Notes: a model not told the origin generated them from the sequence alone. A stretch of DNA of 64,000 nt from Himantopus leucocephalus (GCA_003993805.1 RSEF01000014.1:1861941-1925940); one strand, 5' to 3'. Shown: positions 41,499 to 55,341, counted from the first letter of the stretch. Numbers and translations: made by a program.

Positions 41499-41562
41499 CT
41501 TGGTGAGTCTTTTCTTCAAGGTGGTGAGTACCACCTTGGTGAGTCTTTTCCTCATTTCCCAN
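41499..41562. repeat. Short direct repeat beside a single N
   Basis: CTTGGTGAGTCTTTTC occurs at 41,499-41,514 and 41,535-41,550, and a lone N follows at 41,562. This is the same pattern as the other single-N sites and is probably an assembly seam, although a short genuine tandem repeat is possible. Confidence 0.6.
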
Positions 41563-43177
41563 CTCTTTGATAGGGGCCGGTGACGCGCTGCTGAGTCCCT
41601 TGAGACCTCTCCTGTGCTGAAAGGACCCACAAGTCAAATACTGAGGGTTTGGCCTTAAGACAGAAACCTGACTTGTTGGAAAGCTAAGGGCTCTGCTCCT
41701 GAAGAAGCCAGCACTTTTCTACTGTTATTCCTAATGTTGTTTCAGGGTGTAACACTAAAATAATGAGAGCTTTGACAGATGCAGGTCAGGCCCAGCATTA
41801 TAGCCAGCAGCTAGAATTTGGCAAAAAGAAAGCTCTATAGCATGGTAGTTCAGGGTCCGGTTTCAATCCTCAAGAAATGTTTGGGGGTGAAAAAGTCTAA
41901 TTTAATCTCCTCAAGAAGGAGAAACTTTTCCGCTGCACAAGGACCAGGACTGCGAGCTCGGCGCAACGACAGAAGCCAGAGCGGTGCAGGGGCAGGTGTC
42001 CACCTTTCGGGGTTTGAGGCGCTGGATAAGCACTGGAGAGCTCGGCACAGGAATGGCAGCGGCAGCCGTGTCCGGAAGGAGACAAAGTCACTTGTTTTCC
42101 AGTTGGAGAAATGATAAATGGAGGGTTTCCGAGTGCAGAGAGCCCGGGGGCAGAGAGGAGGTGGCCGGCCGTTTGGGGGCTGCTGGCCGACCCCCAGACC
42201 GGCAGCGCCGTCCCCTCTCTCTGTGCATTAACAAACTGTTTGGAGCTGCCGTGTATGGTTTGTGTGCTTTGCTGTTTCACATCTAATCCCCAGAAGCTTA
42301 TGCCTGTGTTTATAATTCAAAATATAATGAAAAAGGAAATTAGAGTCTTTCTAATTTATCAAAAGAATGAAAATTGCATTGAGAAAGGGGGGAAAAAAGT
42401 TTTCACTCTTTTGGGATTTGAGAAAATTAGTCCTGCAATATTTTTTCCTGAAGAAAAGGAATATTAGATATATTAACTTAATTCTTTTGTCCTTTCCTCT
42501 TCAATGTTCTAAATTCTTTGTATTTAGGAAAAAAAAAAAAAGATGCTATTCAACTCTTAAACTGACACTGTATTTCTCATTTTATAGTATTTTAATACAT
42601 TTTTTATTTGTTCTGCAGAATATTTTTCTCAACAAGAAAAACAGGATTCTTATAGGTAAAAATAACTGTTCTATAAAAAGCAACAGAAATAACACACAAC
42701 CAACCTGTGTGAAAAGCCTTCACGTGTGCGAGAGGCAGAGGTGCGCATGTGTATGTATTTTTATATATGAGATAAGTTTTAACATTCTAATCAAGATAGT
42801 ACTTAATGTTTGTAGCTGCAAACTTTTTTTCAAATATCGTTGGCTGACAAAAATCGAAAATTATTCCCTGCAAAGGGTGGAAGTCGAGATTCCTGAGTGT
42901 TTGGTGGTTAAACACACAAGAGACTTTCAGGACTGTGGGGTTTTTAATTCGTTATTCCTCTTCCTTGTACGTATTATCTAGCTCTTTAATTCCTACAACA
43001 GTTACTTGTGTTGTTTATCATATGGCGAATATGGGAATACGACATTTGGCTTTGCGGGAGCGGGATGCTGGTGCTCCCGAAGCGTCAGGGCTGCTGCTGC
43101 CTCCGGCCCAGGCACCCCCGCGGGCGACGACCCCGGGGAGCTCAAATCCGCGTGCACGGGGGAGTGGGAAAAGCAAT

Positions 43178-43290
43178 TGTTATCCCCACTCAGCTGTCAG
43201 CAAACTGAGACACTGACAAATTAAAGGACTTGCCCAGAGGAAATTTGTAGGAAAAGCCAAGCCAGAAGCCAGTTTTCCTGAGGCCAGAGC
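43178..43290 (+). mobile_element. MIR SINE
   Basis: The segment runs TGTTATCCCCACTCAGCTG, AAACTGAGACACTGACAAA, TTAAAGGACTTGCCCAGAGG, then a GCCAGAAGCC..TTTTCCTGAGGCCAGAGC stretch. This is the order of the MIR core ('ttatccccattttacagatgaggaaactgaggca..aggttaagtgacttgccca..gcagagcc'). MIR copies are ancient and shared across amniotes. Confidence 0.65.
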
Positions 43291-46200
43291 TGATGTCTCT
43301 GCCAGGGGACTATCAGTGACCCTCAGGGACCAGTACGATGTGTAAATAATTCTTGATATTTACTTCCTCAGAGAACTGGGCCTGGGGAAGGAGAGACCTT
43401 CCTCCCCAAGAACCCTAATCTGCTTTATTTTGTTGCGCTGGGATTTTTGGAAGTTGAGGAAGGGCAGTTAAGGGGCTGCATCAGCCACTGGTAGAGGTGT
43501 TAATGGGGCTGCGAGAATTACTGACCTTAATAAAACAACAGAAAACCTCTTCAGGCTGAACGCAGAGATGGTGCCGTGTCTGTCTGAGCAGCCCCACAGC
43601 CAGGCTCTAACAGCTTTTTGTGGATGGCCTCTACATTATGACTGCTGAAGGAGGCGATAGTGGCTGCTGGTACCCCCAGCGACAGAGGGGACATTACTGG
43701 AGGAGAACTGGGCACTAAATCAAAAGGACATGACCTGGTAGAGAAAAGCCTGGCCGTTTGACGTGACAGCAGGGTGCTCCGAGGCAGCATGGGGCCTGGG
43801 CTTTGGGCTGGGTGTTGCTGCGGGTCCTGTCACCAGGAAGGTACGGGGCCAAATCTTGGAGATAATACACAAGACTTGATAGGGCCGCTGTTTTTATGAG
43901 GCAGTTTTCAGGAAACAGAGCCCAGTGATAGGAAAGAGATGAAAAGTATCATAGAAATTTAGTACATATAATCAAAACTTTTATTTCCTCATTTTGGAGC
44001 TCTCAATTTATGACCAGAGCTGCCAGGAGGAGGACAGCACATGAAGTGACCTTTGCAAACCTGGCTTTGAAAGTTTGCCTTCAGAGGGTATGGCAGAATT
44101 TCCCCTTTTCCACCCCTTGGAAGGAGGGACGGATGTTCTCTGATGAGTAGTATTTTGCCAAGAGGCTCCTTTCCTTCATGCCAGGTTATTATTTGGCAAC
44201 CTGATTCTCTGGCCTGTCTTACCACGGGGCAGCCGGAGTGGCTGGGCAGGAGAGGGACCAAACGGTGGGACTGGCACCCCTTGGTCGGCGAGAGCAGGAC
44301 TGTCACCGGTCCTCCGGTCAGTGGCTACGGTACTTACAGAGGTCCGATTTCCCGCAGATTTGAGGTGCTTCTTTCTATTGGGCTAAAGCCACGCATGATT
44401 CAAAGCTACAGCCAGGCAACTCGGTTATTTCCCCCAAAACACAAGTTTTGAGTGGGCAGAAATTATAGGCAGATTTGTGCTGAATTAAGCAGAAATCTTT
44501 AGCGGGAAGAAAACATGAGTGAAGGCATGACGGTTCATTTCAAAGTGAAGCACTTTTGAACTTCCCTTTTGAGGAAACATTGAGGGCAAAGTAAACCAAG
44601 ATCAAATCAAAAAACCCACAAAAAATTAAGCTCCATTTTGGGTTCAACATGAAAGTATTTTTAAGATCTTGTGGAAAAGCACAATTTGCTTTACGGCAGC
44701 CCAAAGCCTACAGCGGTCCTCCCCCGCGGTCCCGATCCAGCCACTGGATCAAGAAACCAGCTAGCAACGTTGTTCAGCTCTTCACCAAAGCCCCTCCACT
44801 AGTTCAAGTCCGCTTGTCCGCATGCAAAACACACCTGAAAGCAGCTATTTCAAACAGACATCCAGGCTTGCTTCAAAGGATCATAAACGAGGCCTTTTGC
44901 GAGAGCCCTCGTGACACGGTGTGTAAATGCTGGGCTTTCCTTCACGCTGCAAGGGCTGTTTGCAGCCTTCGGGCACTTGCCTTCAGCTAACCGCCAATAG
45001 CAAAAACCCCCACAGGTCTGAAAGCACAGGATTACCTGAAGCTGTCCTGTTCTCGAGGGTGAAATTCCGGGTTAAGGCCAACTGCTCCCCTCTGCCTGGC
45101 TTTGAGAAGTCGGAACGTGCTAGAGCTTTTAATAGACATCTCTGAAAGTGAGGCTCGAGATTCAAAACCTGGGAATGAGACCTCTGATCCATTTGAACCA
45201 ACTGAGATCTGTCCCTGATTGCCGCAGGTTTAGGCTTTTATCCTTGTTCTTTGCATTTACGTTGTGCTCTTTTCCACAGGCTTTGAGGCATTTTAAGCAC
45301 AAGCTTAAATTTGAGCGTATTGGTTCTCCAGCTGAAACAATTCTGTTCTGGTGGCAGGAACCTGTCTTTTGAGCTCAGAAGAATAAACAGGGATGAAGGA
45401 ATAATGCTCTTTATGACTTGAAACTTTTTAGGGCTTATGCCATTTTTTAGACCAGCTTCTAATATGTACGCATCCACGTTGTCTTTGTATCTCTCTGTCA
45501 GTCCTTCAGTAATAGATTTGAACCCAATAGCTGATTTCAGCTGCATCTTGCAACGGAATTGTGTTAAGTTCCTGCAACTTTTGCGAAAACAGGCAGCTGG
45601 CCTTAGGGGAGAAACTCTATTAATTCCCAAGAGAGGAAATGGTTAATAAGTACTGTATTTGAAGTTAGTGCTCTGTCTTAGCACGCCCAGGGAGAAGCGC
45701 GCGGCGGTGGCGGTGTGTGGCTGGGCCATGGGCCGCCGGCTGGACCCTGAGAACAGGGCACGGCACAGCCGGCACGGCCCGTGTCCCCGCAGGAGATGCA
45801 CGTGTGGACGAGAGTGTGTGCACCGAGTGAAAACACACCTGCAGGGACAAAAACATCTGAATAAAGCTGTTAACTTACAAACAAATGGAACATTGAACTC
45901 ACCTAGAAGTGACATAATAGAGAAACAGTCAGGGACCGCATTGGCACTGAAGTGGCTATTTTTAGCTTGTATTTACTAATTGCATAGGAGGAAGAAAAGT
46001 AAGTGTAATTACAAAGACAAATGTTCTCGCTAAGTGGAATAAGCTTTTTCTGCACGGTGTCTCCTTCAGAGGAACCCGTACATTTATATCTAGCATTTGT
46101 CTAAGAACACAAGGGTAAGCTTACTAAATCGGCAGTAATTGGTACGAAATGGGCAGCCAGCTAAAGCTGAAAGCACTTGTACCTGCTTCCCTCTTCATTA

Positions 46201-47487
46201 TATTTTTTGCGTAATGTAGATCGCAGAAGTGCAATAGCCTGACAATTTACTTGATTAAAAGTGACATTGTAAATATAGTCAAAGGCAATTTGTATTAGAA
46301 ACTATTTTTGATAAGGAGGTTGTCATCTGTAATGTTATTAGCCTTTATGAGATGAAAGACAATGAAACCCTAATTTGCATATAATTCAGCTTAGTATTTT
46401 TTAATAAGGTTTTGTGTATTATCCAACCGTGGGTTTTGATTTGCACAGATGGAACCAAGAGCTGGAACATTTTCAAAAACTGTAAGTGTAAGGTTTGTAT
46501 TTTGGGCTGGTTTCACTTTTCATTTCAACAGCATTCACGCAGGCAGGGAGAAGTAAAGCAGAGGGCAAAAAAGCCCACCCGTGAGCTATATAATGCCCTC
46601 AGGCTGTGCTCAAGTCTCCCACTGGTTTCACTGTCTCTCTCCTGGCACGGGAGTTATTGAGCCAAGATGCAGAATGCATATTGCTGTCCCCAAGGATATG
46701 TTTGTATCAATATTTTGGTTTATTTGTTTGTTTTAAAAAAGCAAACTAAAACATGCCCCACCCCAAAAAACACCTCGAACAACCCCAAACAAATTCATGT
46801 GCACACTGCAGAGACTTAGCTATTTCAGACAACAGTCCAGGTTCTCAGCATCATCACGAAGAACCAAATATTAATCATATTCCATGTACTATTGTAGTGA
46901 CTGAAACAAGCAATATCATTGTCTCTGGAAGTGGTACTTGTGAGGCTGCGCAGCAAGTGTCTTTCTGTTACTCCCTTATCAGATTTGCTGTGTTTATTAG
47001 TCCAAGGACATTTTTTCCCCAACTGCCAGCACTTCTAATCAAATTGGGAAATATTAAAATCAAGCTAATGGACCTGACATTGGTACTCATGGCTGAGAAA
47101 GGCACTGCAAAATCCCTCTCTTTCTCTTTCCGCTGGGTTGGCTTGGCAGAGGTAAAAGGCATAAAACCTTCCTCCCGCCAGGAGTATCAGATAATCCCGT
47201 TCTGGTTTGACACTCTGGAAGTGCACAGCATACATATATATGCTCAAGAATTCAGACACAGAATTCAAGGCACAGACCCAAGAATTCACATCAGTAAAGA
47301 AAGAACAAATCCAGTTTTCCATGGCATAGCAGGTTACTACTCTGGAACAATTTATTGAATTGACTCACATTGTTTCTCCACTCCCTGCAAAACCAGTCTG
47401 GGAAATTAATTGTATATAAACAGACAACAAAAATAGAAGAAAAAACAACCAAACAATAAAGCTCCGTTCTTTATGCTTGAATAGCTA

Positions 47488-47533
47488 AGCCAACACCTAA
47501 AAGATACTCAAGCCAACATCTAGAAGATACTCA
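47488..47533. repeat. Two tandem 23-bp units
   Basis: AGCCAACACCTAAAAGATAC plus TCA (47,488-47,510) is followed directly by AGCCAACATCTAGAAGATAC plus TCA (47,511-47,533). There are two mismatches in 23. It is a small local duplication. Confidence 0.85.
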
Positions 47534-50500
47534 AGGAGCAGGTCTACAAAGTAAGTGAGGACCACTGTTACACCTTGTCCTGGCTTTAATCACGCTTCAG
47601 AAGAGGCTGTTGCTATTCCCTTTGCTGTTTTCTTTAATGGATACCTGTCTTTCACGACTGGCAGTGTGAGATGGGTATCCCGCTTACGCACAACCACAGG
47701 CCGGGTGTGAACGTTCTCACTCTCGGCTGTATCAACTCTTCTAACCTGCGCAGGCATTCCAATCCAGCCCTTCACACAATTCCTGCTGTGCACAGGATTT
47801 GCATGGGCAACTCCTCCAGTCCTCGGGAAAAATGTTTGTTTTCTCAGCAGGGCTGCAGCCCGGAGAAGCTGTTTTGGAGAGGGACATGGAGGGGAGGGCT
47901 CCAACCTTTCAGCGGAGAAATAAACGGATTATTCCTGGAGTGTGTAAGTACTCCAATGAAGATCCCTTGGTGAAGTACGTCTACGGAAATTGGTTTGGAA
48001 AGATTTCCCATTACACAGATTTGTCATCAGGTGCCATTCGCATTTCTTTTATTCCTCTGCTCTTTCACACTTCATGAACTTAGCCAGCAGCTTCGGCAAT
48101 GCAACTCAACCTGAGACCCATCACCACCTGCCTGCTCAGAAGCAAAAAGTAAACAAGAAACAGAAAGTTTCTCCTCATTTTCCTTGTCCCTATCCTCTCC
48201 ACGTGCTCCTCTCACATCAGCATTGCTCTCTGCAAGTGTCACTGGTTGGAGGGGGGATCGGGCACAAGCATGTGCAAATTTAGGTATGCATTCGGTAGGA
48301 CGTAGGGGAATGGCAAATTCAGCAATGCAGGATTAAGCAAATAATAAAATGAGCATATGCAGAAGACAGACTGAAAGGGGAGCAATGCCTGATGCTAAAT
48401 ATGTGCTTAAAATGAGTGGGGAAAAATATAAGTATTGCTAAACAGCTGCTGCTGGACTGCAAATACAATGTCCTGTGAGAACAGTAACGTGCACCTCTTC
48501 AGTACACGATTCCAACATCACCACCTGTTGTGGTCAGGGAGGTTGAATTAAAACCTGAACGAGAGAGAAAATGACTACTTAGTATGCCCAGATTTCAAGG
48601 CACTGAGGAAGGATAATATCCAAGTCATGTCTGTTGGGCAGAGACCAGGAAAGAGAGTCTGTTGGCAAGACAGCGTTAGTTCCTCAATTACCATCCCAGG
48701 GGAGATGCCTCCAGCCTTTTGGTTGAGCAGAGCAGCCTCAAAATGTCATTGCCCATGACTGCTAAAAGCTGCACGCTTCACAAGCCATCCCCTGAATTTC
48801 TGCTCTATTTTTATCCTGGGCTGGTTGCTTCCTGCCCCTGATAGGAATATTGAAACAGAGCGATAACAGTGTGAGCTGCAGTATATGGTGGGAATGCTGA
48901 AAGGGGTAAAGGTGGGTTAGGAGCTTGGCTGGGGGCGGAAACTGAGAAGCAAGGGGATGCTGAAGTAACTGGGAGTGAAGATGGTGGCGCAAAGGAAACC
49001 GAAGAGGAAATTCACGCTATTCACACCCAGAAAAACATATTGACAGCAAAGAGGATGGCACAGGGTGAATTGATAATAGAAGACCACTGAGAGACTGGAT
49101 TAATGGCTGAGCAAGGCAGCTCATTTTGGGGCTGTCACAAACACAAGATGGATAGAGCATGGAAATATTTATCAGTCAACGTATTATTTTGGGAAATTGT
49201 GAGGGAAAGTGATAGACTATGGGAAGAGAATTGATTAGAGGGGGCTGGAGAAGAGGAAGAATTGGGGTAGAAGATGCTGAATGCCAGAACCCACCTGAGC
49301 AGTAAAAGTAGAAATTAAATGAATAGGGTTTGGAAGAAGGAAGTGTTGGAAGGAGGTGGAGTCAGAGGAAGGTATCATATCATCAGATATGGGAGCAGCA
49401 CAGTCAGGCAAAAAACAGAAAAAGAGTACTTGGGAACAAACCCAGTAATGGGTTGGATAACTGAAGATGGAAGATGGAAAAATGGTAAATGCATGAATTG
49501 GCATGAAAACGTGGAAGGTAGAAAATGGAGGACAAAGCTTGGAGGCTATAGTAGGTGAAGATTTTATCAAAAGAAGATGCACTTGGTGAAGGAGACAAGA
49601 AGCTCACTGCAGAACACTTTTCATATGTATTTGTTTTTATTTTTTAAGAAAAACAACAAAGCAAAATGGAAAAAAATAAGCTTTTAAATGTCATGGGTCT
49701 TTAACAGAACGGTTGCGACATTATTTTAAGAAAATACCATGCCCTCGTAAGGGTATTTGGAGAAATCTCGAAGGAACTTACATTGTATAGGACAGTAGCT
49801 TGACAGTCCCCATAAAGGAGAAAAAAAACCTCTTAATCTTAAAATATGGAATTTAAAAATGAGAAGCTGGCCCAGATTTCTAAGAGTGCCTCCACACTGC
49901 AGTGCAGTATCTACTTTAAGAAGAGCTGAAAAGGTTTATTCAAGGGTTATGAAAATTATGTTCCCTTTAAAGTTATTTATATTTAAAACACTCAAAAATC
50001 ATTAGTCACTTAAAAAAATCTTGGCTACTTTTTGTATACTACATTTTTCTTTGAGTACTTGTGCATTATGCAAAATACGCAGTGTTCCTGAGCCAAGGGC
50101 TTTTGGTATAAATTGAGTGGGTTCTAAACTAAAGCAGAATTATAAATACATGTAATTTATTGCACATCTTATGCTTTCTCTCTTCCCTTCCAACCATTAG
50201 TCAAAAAAATCTAAAACACTGAGGATTGTGTGCTCCAGAGTTGGACAGAGGAGGACCCTGGACTCCTGCGTGAAAAGATTTCTTGCGTTTCCACAATTCC
50301 CAGTTTGTATTTGCAGGCAATGGTACTGGGCATCTGGATCTCTGATCTTTATGGAGCCAGAAAGTTTGAAGGCGGTGAATGACTTCCTATCCGCTGGAAA
50401 CTCATGCCCATTCTCACTTCATGAATCTACAACAGACAGTGAGTTCCTTCATGGCGTTTCTGTTTATTCCATATATAATAAGGCTCTGTTGATTTTTGAA

Positions 50501-53500
50501 GCTCCCGTTTATGAAGCCAGAGCATAACAAGATCTTTCTTGTAGCTGAGATCCTCCCTCTCAAAAAAGCGTGTCATTTGCACAGGAAACCCTGCAAAAGG
50601 AAAATAAGTGTCTCCCAAATTAGTACCTGTGGAGGGAGAAATGCTAATCGTCTGCTTGAGCGCTGCAGCCTCAGCCGAAGTCTAAGTGCGTCTGATGCGG
50701 GCGCGGGGGTGGTTTGGGTTGATGGGGTTTTTGTGCTTTGGCTTGGTTTTTTTCTTTTTCTGTCAGCTGCACTCTCCTTCCATTTCACAGGCTATGAAGT
50801 GGCACAGAGTAAATATTACCCAGTAGTACTAGACAAGAAATAAAACAAGAAGAGAAATCAAGAAACACACCCGTTTATAAAACATAGGAGGGTGAAGAGA
50901 GGCTTGTGGCACGGCAGCGTGGTGGAGCTGTGCCTTCAGACCCTCTCAGCTCTTCAAAACTCCCTCTTTCTCCTCACAATGAAGGTTCGGTTTGAGAGCT
51001 AATGTACAGCTCGTGCGGACACCCAGATGGCAATGCAGTACGTTTTGATAACCATATGGTGCCACATGAAAGATAGTCAAAGATTATAACAACCCAGAAA
51101 TTAATTTAGTGTTGAGCTTGATCTAGATCCCACTAAAACCCAATGTGAGCTTTCTCAGTGGTGTTGGGGTCAGGTCTTCCTGTGCTCTGTGTGTGTCACT
51201 TAAGGTTATTTTTCAAAGGTCAGCAGAGCTGAGCATAAATAATAGATAGCCTTGAAGCATCGTCTGCCTTTAAATCTGCCTCCAAATCACCTTTTGGGAT
51301 TTCAAGGGGTTTTTTTACTGGTTTGCTCTACCTAAACCAATAATTAGATAATGCTCCACTTGCAATCGTAATGTGTGCTGGCAGATAACGAACGGTGAAG
51401 TGTTCCTCTGTGAATGACCAGGTGAGACCAATAATGTACCTCCTGAAGAGAAAATATAGCATTTAAATATAAGATAAAGTACAGCAGATTATAGACGGGC
51501 TGTGATTCTATGGCAGTCTGTCTCCTTTGCAACCAGGAAAATAGCATTGGTTATCTAGAAAGCAGGTAATTTGTCCCCAGGCTTTGGAATACCAGTCATT
51601 TTTAGATGACTTTGGATCCTTCCTGAGAGCAAGGTGTGGTGACAAAAGCGCAGGCCTTTAAAAACAAAAGACAGGAGCGTCGCACAGGTGAAAGCAATTG
51701 CCAATAAAGAAGCATTAGCTGAGTAAATATTACCACCCAGCTCCACTTAATTAAATGCTTTGCTAAACACATGCAAGTACTTTTATAGACACTAAATATG
51801 CAGGGGAATGCCAACTGACTTACTGGATTTTTATTGAGTATTTCCTGTTTTCTGGGCTGAAGTGTCTGAACAGAGCTGCTTTGTGGCGCTTCCTCGGGAT
51901 CTGTTGAGCGCCGGCGTCCACCGCCCACGGCGCTGCTCCCAACCAGGCGCGGGAAAAGCGTGGCGAGGGTTGAGCAAAATGGGGATTTGCACTCCACGAG
52001 GCCCTCAGCCACACCTTCCACCGACTTTTACAGATGGAATCACACTTTCTGTGCTGCTGCATTAGTCTGGGGTCAAAGCTATGGGTGTCTGCCCATTCCT
52101 CTGTCTCGAACGCCACAGGTCCCATTAATAGTCGGTATCTCCCCACTTACCAGCTCATCCCCCCAAGTGTTGCAGAGCATCAGCCTTTTCCTGGGAGAGG
52201 AACACGCAGATGGCCGAGCTTTGGTCCTGCCGTGCTCCCTCTGGGGTTGCAGTGTTGGTCGCAGTGACTGTGGCACCGCCTTTTACCTGGAATACCTCTT
52301 GGACACAGGTTCCCCCTTTGTTTCTGCCTGCTGGCTGTTTTCAGCCCGTCTCCCGCCCTGCCTGCCCACTCTCCTCCCAGCAGGGCGGCGGGTCGAGCCG
52401 TCGGAAAGGGTTGCCTTGGGCGGGAGCCAGCTTTTTCACTAAGAAAGATCGATTTAAATGGATGTTCATCAGAGTTTAATGACCCTTGTTAGCTCTGCGC
52501 CGGGGGCAAGATCGTCTCCTGACACCTCTGCGGGTATTATCACCGCGCGGAGGTAAAAGACAGCAGGAGAGATCCTCAGTCAAAACGGGGTTTGCGGGCT
52601 GACACCCAGTCCCTGTTATTAACCGCAATTCACCCGCCTGTGTGCAGACAGATTGCCACCTTTCACGTGTTTCTGACATGCGGTGTTCGGAAGGTCATTG
52701 GTTATTCTTTTCCCCAAAGGGGCTTCAAGTTTTATTATGGGTATTTATTGTTGCTGAGGATTTCTAGATTTCATTACAGATGCTCGTAATCAACTTGCAC
52801 GCGATCTTCTAGCTCAGTAACTAGCGGGGTTTGCTCAGGCTGCCTATTTTCGGAGAGCAGACGGTGTGCCTACCGCCCAAAACACACTAACTCGTTCCCA
52901 GTAGGATCGGACCCTGCGTTTCGGGGGTTTCATTTTCTGCAGCGACTTCAGTTTCCCGTGGAGACTCATTAATGCACATTTTGAAAATCTGCGCAGATGC
53001 CTGAACAGGCATTAGGAACCTCAGAAAATCCAACCTTTAGTTTTGTACTTGGTGTGACTTGACTTTTTGTCGTATTTGATAAGGTGGTGAGACTAATTGC
53101 TGTCAGAGTTGAATTCATCGGAGTTCTGCAAAACATACAGATTTGTTGTAGTGTGGCGGTGGAAAAGGTTTTGCTCTGCGTGCAAGCGCTCACAGACTCA
53201 AGTCTCATCAAATTCAGAATTGGTGCTCCTCTTGAACCTGTAAACTTTTCAAAGCTATTAATTTTTTCTAATTACATATTTATACACCGGGATCACGGTC
53301 CGTAGTGCTCGCCTTTCTGCATCAGGGGGATGTTCCAAAGGCCGTAGGTATAGAAATGGTCCATAGGATTTGAGCACAAAAATGACTTTCTTTGAAATCT
53401 CTACCTTCCACCTTCTCCAGGTTTTTTTGTACATCTTGGTAAAAGAAAGAAGGTATAACACTCCTTTTTGCTCCTGTCTTTTTTTTTTTTAAATCAACAG

Positions 53501-54803
53501 TTGAAAGTGATTTGCTCTGATTAGGCTCTCAAGAGTGCTTTATGTTACAAGATTGCTGGATTTAAAACAGCGGATGAATTTTCTGTGCCACTTAATCCCA
53601 GCAGAGTTCACATTGTGCTTTCGAATCCTGAAAGACCCTTTCTCCCTCCCGGATCTCTGCCGGCGCTCCTGCTGCTGTGACGGTGATCTAAGCATCGGGT
53701 GGGAACGATTGGGACTTTGCAGGACCGCGGGTGGTATTTTTGGAACATTAAGCCAAACCTTCATTCCTCTGGGGTGAATACATCAAAGTTCCCCATCATT
53801 AGTGGCGAGTGGGATTTTCAGCTATCGCGTTGAAAGCAGCGAGGATCGGGGAGGGCTCCCCGGGTGCGGGGCTGCCCGGCGGCGGCGCGCTGCCTTTCCC
53901 GCGGGCTGGCACGGAGCACAACCGGGCGAAGGGCGGAGGAGAAAGCAGAAGTCCCCAGAGCAAACCGCCCGTCGCAGCGCCGTCGGGAAGCACAAGGAGG
54001 TTTCCCCTGCAGTTTGCGGGTTTGTGGTGGGGGTTGTTGTAGTCCTGGGACCGGGCCGAGGTTCTCAGTGGTTTCGTACCCTGCCCTCCACCCGGCTCAA
54101 ATAAAGCCCGTGGGCCCTGTGTGGTCTTTGATGCACAGGGAAAGCAGGACTTCGAACTTGCAGCCTCTAAAGTCCTTTAAGATGTGACAAGCGAGAGCGT
54201 GCGACAGCGTGCGCTGCTGTGCCGAGGGCTGGCAGCGCTCTCCTTTGCACCCGGGCTGCTCCAGCGAGGTTTAATGTCTCCTGATAAATGAAAGGCATTA
54301 AGAAACGTCTCCTGCCCTTTGAAGACACAACCAAGAAATTTCACTTAGCTTAAGCACAATATAATGGGGTTGTTATTCCCAGAGATTACCCTCAAAATAT
54401 GCCTTTTAAATGGTTTGAAAGCACACTGCGGAAAAGTCACCAAAATGGCTTGGTAATAAACAGACATTTCTCATCATACACCAGAACAGGGGGGCTGAAT
54501 TTCTCAGAGGTTAAATAGCAGCGTTAGAGATGAGCTACTCTGTGATTTTGTTTGCAGGGTGAATGAATTTCCAAATATATTTCTACTGAGGAAGAGCTAT
54601 CTCACCATTACTGATAAATAAATGCAAATGTTAGAGTCATAATCTTCTTTAACCAAATAATGCACAATAATTAAGTTTTAAATTATTGATGTTATAAAAG
54701 GCAAAACAGCCGCTAGGCACAGGAGTTTCCATGGCTTCAGTACCGAATAATGAAAACTCCTTTTCTCCCCTTTTTGTCAAGTGCATTATTAAAATGCAAT
54801 TCT

Positions 54804-54805
<2 letters not shown>

Positions 54806-54842
<37 letters not shown>

Positions 54843-54942
54843 NNNNNNNNNNNNNNNNNNNNNNNNNNNNNNNNNNNNNNNNNNNNNNNNNNNNNNNNNN
54901 NNNNNNNNNNNNNNNNNNNNNNNNNNNNNNNNNNNNNNNNNN
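54806..54942. repeat. 37-base poly-T tract running into a 100-N gap
   Basis: Positions 54,806-54,842 are all T, and Ns fill 54,843-54,942. The assembly evidently broke in the homopolymer. On the minus strand this could be the poly-A end of a retroposed copy hidden in the gap. Open frames here of poly-Phe or poly-Lys are artefacts. Confidence 0.9.
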
Positions 54943-55341
54943 TGTCTAAATGTATGTAAAATAAGTTCTGATGACACTTTTTCTTATGAATTAGCAGTTC
55001 TTGCTGACACAAATCAGGAACTCAATACAATATTCAGCAAGCACATTAAATCTCCTTCTAACATGCAGCATGCTGAGACACTCCGCGTTATTACCTTAAA
55101 GTACCAGAAGCTGGAGAAATGCCAGCTTCTCCCCTCTCATGGCAACAACAATGACATAGGCAGAAATAATTAGCTCTCTGCTACACGACCGGCATGGATG
55201 ATGCTGTTCTTCAAAGCACGTTTCTCTCCCTTTAGCTGCTATGCAGAAATCCTTGATAATTAATCAGCTCTTGGTGACACTGCAACACTAATAAATCCTC
55301 AAGAGTTGCATTTAATGCGTTGTGCAGATACGCAGACCTCA

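Larger units (their letters stand above)
39131..54805. other. Long non-coding region with complex unique sequence
   Basis: No assignable exon on either strand. The longest open frames are 204 codons at 42,367-42,981 (AT-rich, Lys/Phe/Ile-biased) and 201 codons at 46,753-47,358. Neither resembles a known family. Contents are poly-A runs near 39,365 and 42,528, a direct repeat at 41,499-41,550, a MIR at 43,178-43,290 and a 23-bp tandem pair at 47,488-47,533. Blocks of complex unique sequence near 45,950-46,400, 52,430-53,200 and 54,230-54,720 could be conserved non-coding elements. I cannot test conservation here. Confidence 0.55.

Noticed and set aside
42367..42981. 204-codon plus-strand open frame
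   Set aside because: It is AT-rich with strong Lys/Phe/Ile/Leu bias and crosses a poly-A run. It is most likely a chance frame with no family similarity.
54731..55012. Poly-Phe and poly-Lys open frames
   Set aside because: They are translations of the poly-T tract and of Ns.
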